Source: Oscillospiraceae bacterium
Lineage (GTDB): Bacteria; Bacillota; Clostridia; Oscillospirales; Ruminococcaceae
Direction of reading: 5' to 3'
DNA: 5,453 bases
Assembly (NCBI GenBank): GCA_017528675.1
Contig: JAFXOO010000087.1
Location: 1-5,453 of the forward strand
This document shows, piece after piece, positions 1 to 5,453 of the stretch. Position 1 is the first letter of the stretch. Every line of letters starts with the position of its first letter. The position numbers and the translations under genes were made by a program. Below the pieces are notes generated by a model that made no database searches, was not told where the DNA came from, and was given only the letters and a program-made list of their open reading frames with translations.

Positions 1-1284
1 GCAACAGATTGGTATCCGTGGAGCATCTATGTTTCCGCCTTCCCTGAGAGCGGCGCTCCGGCAGGAGCAGTGTACACGGTCTATCTCGAAAACACGGAAA
101 ATGCACCGGAAAAGCTGATCTTTTATCCGGAGTCGCAGTGCCTTGTCTACATGCGCTATGATGCGCAGGAACCTGCAAATCCCGTGGAGCATCTGCGGAT
201 GCGTCCGGAGAATCCGGCATTCTTTGAGATGGCAGATCCGTTGCTGCAAGATGGCATATATCCGTTTGCACCGACCACGATGGAGGCGGATTTCTCGGTC
301 ACTGTCAGCGGTCACACCACCCCGCTCTCACAGGAAATGAGCCAAGCAGTTGCCGAGCAGTTCAGCAAAATGCAGTGGAAGCCGACCGATGCAATGCCGC
401 AGGATTCCTACACGCTCACGCTCGAATGCAAGGATGCCTTCTGGGACAGCACATTCGTCTTTTCACCGGATACGCAGGTGATCGAGTGGAAGCAGGGCGA
501 GACTGTGCTGGAGTGCTTCGCACTGGATCCGAAGGATCTGGATGCCATTGAACAGATCCTTGACGGCAAGGAAGTCGGGCAGCCGTTCATGCCGCTGGAG
601 CTTTCCTCTGCGCTGACCACATTCCGCTGCGTGGAGGTGGATGGCCGTGGAAAGCTGTTCGGGGTACAGCTCCCGGAAAATAATACGGTATTCACCGCCG
701 ACCTCTTCGAGGTACAGAAAACGCTCGACACCCTGCGCTGGGAGCCTGTGGAACTGCCGGTGGAGAACTGGAGACCCGGCTACATCGAAATGAACTGCAT
801 GGGCGGAACGATGCTCTTTTCTATGAGTGCCTATGATGATGACGGACACTGGCTGCTGCGGTGGAACGGCAGTGACGGCACAGTACGGCAGTATTTTGCA
901 GATGAGGCGTTTATGGCATCGCTTGTGAAGACTCTGGCGGAGACAGCGCAGACCGCCCAGGTTGACTCACGGCTCACAGATTTTGAAATTGCTTCAGCAG
1001 CACGGGACTATCTGCAATCTGTCTACCCGGCGCTCTCCGAATCCGTGTACAGCGCCATCACCGAAGTGACATCGCTCCCGCAGGATGCGACAATCCTTTC
1101 AGATACGCCGGCGCTTGCGCCTCTGTATGAGATCAGCTTCTATGAACCGGAAGAGAATGCCGATACGAATCAGCCGCCTGTCATCAGTCTCTATCTGATC
1201 AAGCAGGGCACGGGATATGCCGTGATCGCGGAACGGATGCCCGACTCTGCCGGGACGGCAGAGTGGATCGCCACGGAAACCTGA
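1..1284 (+). CDS. Hypothetical protein with tandem repeated domains, 5'-truncated
   Basis: The frame is open from the first base of the window, so the gene starts outside it and 427 residues plus a TGA stop are visible. The GTG at 70 is an internal valine codon, not a convincing start: no ribosome binding site precedes it and the frame is open upstream. I do not recognise the family. The visible part has no membrane segment and no enzyme motif; it is acidic and rich in aromatic and beta-prone residues. Two copies of one unit of about 110 residues lie at 262-582 and 583-945, and 1-261 looks like the end of an earlier copy. A separate C-terminal region of about 100 residues follows, with a helical part (FEIASAARDYLQSVYPAL) and a strand-rich part (VISLYLIKQGTGYAVIAE). 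An extracytoplasmic sensor or binding protein, perhaps anchored by an unseen N-terminus, is a guess only. It converges with the EF-G-like gene. I am confident it is a gene and have no evidence for function. Confidence 0.85.
   Translation, partial: ATDWYPWSIYVSAFPESGAPAGAVYTVYLENTENAPEKLIFYPESQCLVYMRYDAQEPANPVEHLRMRPENPAFFEMADPLLQDGIYPFAPTTMEADFSVTVSGHTTPLSQEMSQAVAEQFSKMQWKPTDAMPQDSYTLTLECKDAFWDSTFVFSPDTQVIEWKQGETVLECFALDPKDLDAIEQILDGKEVGQPFMPLELSSALTTFRCVEVDGRGKLFGVQLPENNTVFTADLFEVQKTLDTLRWEPVELPVENWRPGYIEMNCMGGTMLFSMSAYDDDGHWLLRWNGSDGTVRQYFADEAFMASLVKTLAETAQTAQVDSRLTDFEIASAARDYLQSVYPALSESVYSAITEVTSLPQDATILSDTPALAPLYEISFYEPEENADTNQPPVISLYLIKQGTGYAVIAERMPDSAGTAEWIATET
262..582 (+). repeat. Internal protein repeat, copy A (about 107 residues)
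   Basis: This unit begins with a PF-P motif, then a strand segment, a helical stretch ending in MQWKP, the segment SYTLTLEC, an FVFSP-x-VIEW segment, and finally CFALDPKDLDAIEQIL. The same order of landmarks recurs in the next unit. The copies are diverged at the protein level, and I see no nucleotide-level repetition, so this is an old domain duplication. Boundaries are approximate, set by eye. Confidence 0.6.
583..945 (+). repeat. Internal protein repeat, copy B (about 121 residues)
   Basis: This is the second copy. It starts with PFMP and continues with a strand segment (FRCVEV), a helix ending in LRWEP (matching MQWKP in copy A), then GYIEMNC (matching SYTLTLEC), WLLRW (matching VIEW), and QYFADEAFMASLVKTL (matching CFALDPKDLDAIEQIL). 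It is slightly longer than copy A through small insertions. The stretch before copy A (VYTVYLENTE, then LIFYPESQCLVYM and FFEMADPLL) resembles the second half of the same unit. Confidence 0.6.
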
Positions 1285-1349
1285 AAAGCTATTATCCGGA
1301 ACTTGCGGCAGCGAATGGGAAACCTGCAACATATTATAGACAAAACAAC

Positions 1350-1379
1350 GATGCCGGAACGGTTTCCCGTTCCGGCATC
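1350..1379 (-). terminator. Intrinsic terminator between convergent genes
   Basis: A perfect 13-bp stem (GATGCCGGAACGG at 1350-1362 pairing with 1367-1379) closes a 4-nt loop. Read on the minus strand it begins about 21 nt after the TAA stop of the EF-G-like gene and is followed by GTTGTTTTGTCT, a fair U-rich tract. Read on the plus strand it lies 65 nt after the stop of the left gene and is followed only by TCTTCT. It is therefore best assigned to the minus-strand gene, with possible weaker two-way use. Confidence 0.8.
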
Positions 1380-1400
1380 TTCTATGCGATCTAATACTCT

Positions 1401-3473
1401 TTATTCCTGTGCAATGGAAGCGATGACCTCTGCAAGCAGATTGGACGGCAGCGGCTCATAGCGCAGGAACTCCATCGTGAAGCTGCCCATGCCTCTGGTC
1501 ACCTGACGCAGATACAGCGCAAAATCATGCATCTCACGAACCGGCACCTCTGCGGTGATGGTCGTTTCGCCCTTGGCAGCCGGCTCCATGCCGAGTACAC
1601 GGCCACGGCGCTTGTTCAGCTCGCCCATGATGTCGCCGGTGTTCTCATCCGGTGCGGTGACGATCAGCGTGCTGATCGGTTCGAGCATCACGGGATCTGC
1701 GGCACGCATGCCCTCCTTATAGGCGATGGATGCTGCCATCTTGAATGCCATTTCAGAGGAATCTACCGGGTGATAGGAACCATCGAGCAGAATCGCCTTC
1801 ACGCCGACAACCGGGCAGCCAGCCAGCACGCCCTTTCTGACAGCTTCCTGGAGACCCTTTTCAACAGCCGGGAAGTAGTTCTTCGGTACCGAACCGCCGA
1901 ACACCCTCTCCTCGAATACCAGCGTATCGCTCACGCACGGCTCAAATGCAATCTTGACATGACCGTACTGACCGTGACCGCCGGACTGTTTCTTGTGCTT
2001 GCCCTCGGCCTCGACCTTCTTGCGGATGGTCTCACGATAGGCAACCTGCGGCACGGAAAGCTTGACCTCTGCGCCGAATTTTGCAGCAAGCTTGGCAACA
2101 GCAATCTCAATATGCTGCTCTCCCAGACCGCTCAGAATCATTTCCTTCGTATTCGGATCCTGCTCATAGGTCAGTGTCGGATCCTCCTCCACAAGGCGCT
2201 GCATACCGGCGGAAACCTTCGCCTCATCGCCCTGGTTCTTGGCACGGACTGCCATCGAATAGCAGGCGTGCGGGAATGCCGGCATCGCCACGGAAACCAC
2301 CCGATCCGGTGCGCAGAGCGTATCGCCCGTCAGTGCGCCGATCTTTACGGCAGCCACAATATCACCAGCCTCGGCAGCCTTGATCTCGGTCTGCTTCTTG
2401 CCGAGGAGCGTGTAGAGCTTGCCGATCTTTTCTTCTGTGCCGGTGCGGGAATTGATGACAGCCGCATCTGCGGAAAGCTTGCCGGCAAGCACCTTGATAA
2501 AGCTCATCTTGCCCACAAACGGGTCAGCCACGGTCTTGCATACCAGTGCTGCAAGCGGTGCGGATGCATCACACTGAATCTCTGCCACATCATCATTTGC
2601 CTCAGCTTCCGCCGGTGCCACCTCATCAGCAGCCGGAACGAGAAGCGTGAACTCCTTGAGCAGCATGTCGATGCCTGCCAGCGTTGCAGCAGAAGTGCAG
2701 ACAACCGGCGTAATCAGACCCTTGTTCATGCCGGCATGAATGCCGTCAATGAGTTCCTTCTGTGTAAAGGCTTCGCCCTCAAAGAACTTCTCCATGAGTG
2801 CCTCATCCGTCTCGGCAACAGCCTCAGAAATCGCAGCAACCAGACCTTCCAGACGATAGTCATGCTCCGTAGTCACCTCAGCAGGCATCTCCGTCTCGAT
2901 AGCCTTGCCCTTGCTGTCGTAGGTGTAGGCTTTCATTTCAATCAGGTTGATATAAGACACAATCTCGCCCTTTTCAATGACCGGTACCACAACCGGGCAT
3001 ACGGTCGGGCCGAACACGGTCTTGAGGTCTGTCAGGACATTGTAGAAATTGGCGTCCTTGTCATCAATCTTGGTGATGGCAAACATAGTGGACTTGCCCT
3101 GAGCCTGCGCAGCAGCGTAAGCCTTGCGTGTGCCGACTGCAACACCAGACTTGGCGGATACAGTGATGAGCACGGTGTCCGCAGCAGTAATGCCGGAGAG
3201 CTGCTCCCCTGCAAAATCAAGGATACCGGGGGTATCCAGCAGGTTGATCCAGTTATTCTCGTAGGCAAAGCCTGCCAGCTTCGTCGAAATGGAACCCTTG
3301 CGGCGGATCTCCTCCGGATCATAATCGCAGACCGTAGTGCCGTCAGCGATCTTGCCGAAACGGTCGGACGCTCCCGCTGCATACAGCAGAGCCTCCGCAA
3401 GCGAGGTCTTACCGGAACTGTGATGTCCGGTCAACGCAATGTTCTTGATGTTGCTTGCATGGAATTGGTTCAT
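1401..3473 (-). CDS. Elongation factor G-like translational GTPase (EF-G paralogue)
   Basis: The protein has 690 residues, close to the usual EF-G length of about 700, with the full five-domain layout. Domain I (about 1-290) has the P-loop GHHSSGKT at 16-23, a switch region around SIST (61-64), DTPGILDF at 80-87, TKID at 134-137 and a G5-like TSA at 260-262. Domain II (about 303-390) has TVADPFVGKMSF. Domain III (about 400-475) has MQRLVEEDP and LSGLGEQHIEI. Domain IV (about 476-595) has GQYGHVKI at 501-508 and GSYHPVDSSE at 565-574, the tip that enters the decoding site in canonical EF-G. Domain V follows with GELNKRRGRVLGM. Canonical EF-G reads DTPGHVDF and NKxD, so the catalytic His is Ile84 and the Asn is Thr134. 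This fits the EF-G-like side group (EF-G2 type) rather than housekeeping FusA, so I give no symbol. The ATG at 3473 has AAGGAG 11 nt upstream. It likely acts on cytoplasmic ribosomes; whether it drives translocation, and with GTP hydrolysis, is unknown. Confidence 0.93.
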   Translation of the reverse strand: MNQFHASNIKNIALTGHHSSGKTSLAEALLYAAGASDRFGKIADGTTVCDYDPEEIRRKGSISTKLAGFAYENNWINLLDTPGILDFAGEQLSGITAADTVLITVSAKSGVAVGTRKAYAAAQAQGKSTMFAITKIDDKDANFYNVLTDLKTVFGPTVCPVVVPVIEKGEIVSYINLIEMKAYTYDSKGKAIETEMPAEVTTEHDYRLEGLVAAISEAVAETDEALMEKFFEGEAFTQKELIDGIHAGMNKGLITPVVCTSAATLAGIDMLLKEFTLLVPAADEVAPAEAEANDDVAEIQCDASAPLAALVCKTVADPFVGKMSFIKVLAGKLSADAAVINSRTGTEEKIGKLYTLLGKKQTEIKAAEAGDIVAAVKIGALTGDTLCAPDRVVSVAMPAFPHACYSMAVRAKNQGDEAKVSAGMQRLVEEDPTLTYEQDPNTKEMILSGLGEQHIEIAVAKLAAKFGAEVKLSVPQVAYRETIRKKVEAEGKHKKQSGGHGQYGHVKIAFEPCVSDTLVFEERVFGGSVPKNYFPAVEKGLQEAVRKGVLAGCPVVGVKAILLDGSYHPVDSSEMAFKMAASIAYKEGMRAADPVMLEPISTLIVTAPDENTGDIMGELNKRRGRVLGMEPAAKGETTITAEVPVREMHDFALYLRQVTRGMGSFTMEFLRYEPLPSNLLAEVIASIAQE

Positions 3474-3484
3474 GAGTGGTTACG

Positions 3485-3490
3485 CTCCTT
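3485..3490 (-). promoter_or_regulatory. Ribosome binding site of the EF-G-like gene
   Basis: On the minus strand AAAGGAG precedes the ATG at 3473 with 11 nt between AAGGAG and the start codon. That is on the long side, but no other in-frame start fits better and the protein begins in register with the family (a short leader, then the P-loop near residue 16). Confidence 0.75.
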
Positions 3491-3505
3491 TGCAGTAAAA
3501 TAGAT

Positions 3506-3532
3506 GGCAGCCCTTCCCGGCGGAATGCTGCC
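3506..3532 (-). promoter_or_regulatory. Leader hairpin 2 of the EF-G-like mRNA, attenuator-like
   Basis: GGCAGC (3506-3511) pairs with GCTGCC (3527-3532), and inside it TTCC (3514-3517) pairs with GGAA (3522-3525) around a 4-nt loop. On the mRNA strand the stem is followed by ATCTATTTTAC and then the ribosome binding site about 15 nt away. The GC-rich stem with a modest U-rich tail resembles a weak intrinsic terminator or attenuator. A competing pairing exists: CCGGC (3517-3521) with GCCGG (3530-3534), which would break both parts of the hairpin. The pairing is seen directly; the regulatory role is inference. Confidence 0.4.
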
Positions 3533-3548
3533 GGTATATCTGAATTAT

Positions 3549-3564
3549 GGTGTGTTGCCACACC
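3549..3564 (-). promoter_or_regulatory. Leader hairpin 1, at the 5' end of the EF-G-like mRNA
   Basis: GGTGTG (3549-3554) pairs perfectly with CACACC (3559-3564) around a 4-nt loop that reads GCAA on the mRNA strand, a GNRA tetraloop. It would lie within about 10 nt of the predicted transcript start, where such hairpins commonly protect mRNA from 5'-end decay. It belongs to no riboswitch class I recognise. Confidence 0.4.
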
Positions 3565-3577
3565 TAAGACACTTTAT

Positions 3578-3606
3578 ATTATAGCATTTATGAATAAAAT
3601 TTGCAA
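3578..3606 (-). promoter_or_regulatory. Sigma-A-type promoter of the EF-G-like gene
   Basis: On the minus strand a perfect -10 box TATAAT (3583-3578) lies exactly 17 nt from a -35 box TTGCAA (3606-3601, four of six consensus bases). The region is AT-rich against GC-richer flanks. The predicted start is near 3570-3573, giving a leader of about 100 nt. It lies between prmA and the EF-G-like gene, so the latter can be transcribed on its own. Confidence 0.75.
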
Positions 3607-3763
3607 GCGAATGATACAATTTCTATATAGTTTACATGATAGTCAAACTTCATTTGTGCATTTTCAACAAATTGGAAGCCTGTGATCTGTGCCGAGCGTC
3701 ATCGTTTTCATCTCATGGCAGGCCGGATTCCGGTTATGTTCTGCCTTTGCCGCATCGTACCGC
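3607..3763. other. AT-rich intergenic stretch downstream of prmA
   Basis: No convincing gene lies here. Near the prmA stop, GGCAG (3717-3721) can pair with CTGCC (3741-3745) around an inner CCGG-ATT-CCGG hairpin (3723-3733), but no U-run follows on the prmA strand, so a terminator here is doubtful. prmA transcripts may read into the EF-G-like gene. The part from about 3607 to 3675 is distinctly AT-rich and lies just upstream of the -35 box, where an UP-element-like contribution is possible. Confidence 0.4.
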
Positions 3764-4735
3764 TCAGTTCAGGCGGAGCAGTGCGGCTGCCCATCCCTCT
3801 TTCTCACGGACATCGAGCTTCTCAAAGCCTGCCGCAGTAAGGGTGTCGAGCACTTCGTCTGCACGTTCGATGATGATGCCGGAGACAATCAGACTGCCGC
3901 CGGGTTTCAGGAATCCCCGGAACAGTCCGGACATGGCAATCAGCACATCTGCCACGATATTCGCACAGATCAGGTCATAGCCGGTGCCGATCTGCTCCCG
4001 GAGCGCTGTATCACTGATGATATCACCGCAGTATGCGGTATAGCGGTCGGTGCCGATGCCGTTCTTGCCGGCATTTTCAACTGCCGTGCGCACCGAATTA
4101 TCCACAATATCCACGGCGACTGCGGATGCAGCACCGAGCAGAATCGTGCCGATCGAGAGAATGCCGCTGCCGCAGCCGAGGTCGAGCACACGGTCGTCCT
4201 TTTGCAGCACACCCTCTGCAAGCTCCAGGCAGAGCCGGGTGGTGTGATGCTGCCCCGTGCCGAAGCTGGATGCGGGGTCGATTTCGAGCACGGTTCTGTC
4301 CTCGCAGTCCTCCGGGATTTCCTCCCAGGATGGCTTGATGAGAAGCGTTCTGCCGATTTTCAGGGGCTTGAAATACTGCTTCCAGTTATTCGCCCAGTCC
4401 TCCTCGCTGACATTGCCGCATTGCAGCGCAAGACTGCCGTAGAATGCGGCATGCTCACCTGTGCGGAGGCTATCGAGCATACTGCGCACACCGTTTAGCT
4501 GCTCTGCACCCTGCGCATCGTCCGGGAGATAGAAGGTCACGGTTGTGTCGCACTCCTTCAGCCCCATCAGGTCATCGTCGATATAGTCCCACTTACCGTC
4601 CTTGTCGTCCAGAAATTCCTGGAAGCTCTCCTTGTCCTGGATGGAAAAGCCCTTGACGCCGTGATCGGTCAGCAGCGCACAAAGTGCATCGACAGCGGGT
4701 GTTTCAGTACGGATTGTTACTTCAAACCAGTTCAT
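3764..4735 (-). CDS. prmA: Ribosomal protein L11 methyltransferase PrmA
   Basis: PrmA trimethylates amino groups of ribosomal protein L11 in the cytoplasm, using S-adenosylmethionine. The 323-residue product has the family layout: an N-terminal L11-recognition domain (starting MNWFEVTIRT), the linker motif EEDWANNWK (111-119), the family signature DPASSFGTGQHHTT (153-166), the SAM-binding motif LDLGCGSGILSI (184-195), an acidic residue after the second strand (D209), DLICANIVADVL (254-265), LKPGG (276-280) and a C-terminal KEGWAAALL. Many relatives read DPG-x-AFGTGTH-x-TT in the signature; here the Gly is Ala, the Ala is Ser and the first variable Thr is Gln. The length is slightly above the usual 290-315. 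The ATG at 4735 is fixed by AAGGAGG 6 nt upstream. It lies 49 bp after the transglutaminase-like gene and is probably co-transcribed with it. I am highly confident of the family. Confidence 0.95.
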   Translation of the reverse strand: MNWFEVTIRTETPAVDALCALLTDHGVKGFSIQDKESFQEFLDDKDGKWDYIDDDLMGLKECDTTVTFYLPDDAQGAEQLNGVRSMLDSLRTGEHAAFYGSLALQCGNVSEEDWANNWKQYFKPLKIGRTLLIKPSWEEIPEDCEDRTVLEIDPASSFGTGQHHTTRLCLELAEGVLQKDDRVLDLGCGSGILSIGTILLGAASAVAVDIVDNSVRTAVENAGKNGIGTDRYTAYCGDIISDTALREQIGTGYDLICANIVADVLIAMSGLFRGFLKPGGSLIVSGIIIERADEVLDTLTAAGFEKLDVREKEGWAAALLRLN

Positions 4736-4741
4736 AAAGTT

Positions 4742-4748
4742 CCTCCTT
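4742..4748 (-). promoter_or_regulatory. Ribosome binding site of prmA
   Basis: On the minus strand a near-perfect AAGGAGG is separated by 6 nt (AACTTT) from the ATG at 4735. It fixes the start. Its upstream edge is only 4 nt from the end of the hairpin at 4753-4780. Confidence 0.85.
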
Positions 4749-4752
4749 ACAG

Positions 4753-4780
4753 CAACACCGCACGAAGATGTGCGGTGTTG
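4753..4780. terminator. 11-bp intercistronic hairpin upstream of prmA
   Basis: CAACACCGCAC (4753-4763) pairs perfectly with GTGCGGTGTTG (4770-4780) around a 6-nt loop. On the minus strand it begins just after the stop of the transglutaminase-like gene and ends right before the prmA ribosome binding site, followed by CTGTAAGG without a U-run. On the plus strand it is followed by GTTTTTATG, the usual look of an intrinsic terminator, though no plus-strand gene is known there. It may be a partial terminator, an mRNA-processing or stability element between the two genes, or a terminator for antisense transcription. Confidence 0.55.
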
Positions 4781-4784
4781 GTTT

Positions 4785-5453
4785 TTATGCTTTCTTCGTC
4801 ATTCGTCCGGCTTTTTTCTGCTCACGGGCAATGCGTTTCTGCTCCTTGACATAGTGCTTATATGCCTCATCCCAGCGGATATAGGAAGCGGAAGCTTCGG
4901 CGGACTGATGCTGTGCACCATCGCTGTAGAGCCGCTCATCAAGCTGTGCATACAATGCCTGCTCTGCAAAGAACGGCATGGATGCCGCTGCAAGCTCCTT
5001 CACCGATGTGGAATCCGGCAGACGCATGGTTTTACGCATCCGGCAGAAAATGGCAGATGCCGCCTGCTCCGGTGTCATCTTTTGCAGACTGCGGCGGAAC
5101 AGCTTTTCCCGGATCGCCGGCAGCAGCAGCCAGATCACCAGCACAATCAGCGCCAGCGCAAGCATCACAAAGCCCCAGCGCATCACGTTCATGTTCTCGG
5201 CAGTGGTATCCTCCACCTCATCTGCAGGGACAGTCGGCTCAAAGCTCATCCACCCGAAGCCGGAGATATAGACCTCCGGGAAGGCATGGGCATCCCTTGC
5301 CTTGATGATATAGTTCATGTTCCATACCTCGCCGCTCTCCAGCCGCAGACGGGTATCATACATCTCGTTGAGGTTATAGCCTTCGGTAAACCGGGTCGGG
5401 AGCCCCGCACTGCGAGCAAGAAGCGTCATTGCAGTCGCATATTCCCAGCACAC
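4785..5453 (-). CDS. Transglutaminase-like membrane protein, 5'-truncated
   Basis: The frame is open to the right edge, so only the C-terminal 222 codons are visible; the GTG at the edge encodes an internal residue of the family motif, not a start. The fragment opens with VCWEYATAMTLLARSAGLPTRF, split here only by reading order: the Cys at residue 2 is the expected catalytic Cys of the transglutaminase-like core. RDAHAFPEVYI (53-63) gives the catalytic His56, and GWMSFEPT (67-74) has Glu72 where the third catalytic acid, often Asp, is expected. A single membrane helix follows (about 93-114), then a tail of about 105 residues, presumably cytoplasmic, that ends very basic (KEQKRIAREQKKAGRMTKK). 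This matches the TgpA-like architecture: N-terminal membrane helices (off-window), an external transglutaminase domain, one more helix and a cytoplasmic tail. Relatives often lie beside MoxR-type ATPase and DUF58 genes, which would be upstream, outside the window. The substrate is unknown. Confidence 0.88.
   Translation of the reverse strand: MCWEYATAMTLLARSAGLPTRFTEGYNLNEMYDTRLRLESGEVWNMNYIIKARDAHAFPEVYISGFGWMSFEPTVPADEVEDTTAENMNVMRWGFVMLALALIVLVIWLLLPAIREKLFRRSLQKMTPEQAASAIFCRMRKTMRLPDSTSVKELAAASMPFFAEQALYAQLDERLYSDGAQHQSAEASASYIRWDEAYKHYVKEQKRIAREQKKAGRMTKKA

Noticed and set aside
70..72. GTG as the start of the left-hand gene
   Set aside because: The frame is open back to base 1, no ribosome binding site precedes the GTG, and the repeat pattern extends upstream, so the start lies outside the window.
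1334..1341. TATAAT on the minus strand just past the 1350-1379 hairpin
   Set aside because: No -35 box lies at a proper distance (the stem occupies that space) and no minus-strand gene lies downstream.
1527..3503. A 658-codon open frame on the plus strand, antisense to the EF-G-like gene
   Set aside because: It overlaps a gene with unmistakable EF-G motifs along its whole length, its protein is rich in Arg, His, Leu and Cys as expected of a shadow frame, and it has no recognisable domain. Long antisense frames are common opposite GC-rich, codon-biased genes.
3624..3650. A second minus-strand promoter using TTGACT upstream of the main EF-G-like promoter
   Set aside because: No -10 box lies 16-18 nt from it; the nearest TA-rich hexamers are about 11 or 24 nt away.
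3717..3745. Nested inverted repeat after prmA as a terminator
   Set aside because: The pairing is broken by an uneven internal loop and no U-run follows on the prmA strand, so I do not call it as a terminator.
3689..4498. A 269-codon open frame on the plus strand, antisense to prmA
   Set aside because: It has no family motif or ribosome binding site and lies opposite well-conserved PrmA motifs; I treat it as a shadow frame.

Overview
The window looks like chromosomal DNA from a Gram-positive anaerobe of the class Clostridia, probably a Ruminococcus-like member of the Oscillospiraceae. This rests on moderately GC-rich coding sequence, strong AAGGAG-type ribosome binding sites, and the character of the PrmA and EF-G-like proteins. 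The lineage is an inference from gene type and style; no database search was possible. There is no tRNA, rRNA, CRISPR array, insertion sequence or phage gene.

Layout from left to right. (1) Bases 1-1284 (+) hold the 3' part of a gene of unknown function. Its product carries at least two, probably three, diverged copies of one domain of about 110 residues. (2) Bases 1285-1400 are a convergent gap with a perfect 13-bp hairpin, best read as the terminator of the gene on the right and possibly bidirectional. (3) Bases 1401-3473 (-) encode a complete EF-G paralogue of 690 residues. It keeps all five EF-G domains, but the catalytic His of the GTPase centre is replaced by Ile and the NKxD motif reads TKID. 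(4) Bases 3474-3763 are an AT-rich gap with a good sigma-A-type promoter for the EF-G-like gene and a leader of about 100 nt with two hairpins and a possible alternative fold. (5) Bases 3764-4735 (-) encode PrmA, the ribosomal protein L11 methyltransferase. (6) Bases 4736-4784 are a short gap with a perfect 11-bp hairpin just upstream of the prmA ribosome binding site. (7) Bases 4785-5453 (-) are the 3' part of a membrane-anchored transglutaminase-like gene that runs off the right edge.

How they may work together. PrmA modifies L11, which lies in the GTPase-associated centre of the 50S subunit where EF-G-type factors dock, so the prmA/EF-G-like pair is a plausible translation cluster. The EF-G-like gene nevertheless has its own promoter and leader. 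The transglutaminase-like gene is probably co-transcribed with prmA, with no obvious functional link. The most interesting points are the missing GTPase residues in the EF-G paralogue, its structured leader, the repeat architecture of the left-hand protein, and the prmA hairpin whose T-run lies on the strand with no gene to terminate.
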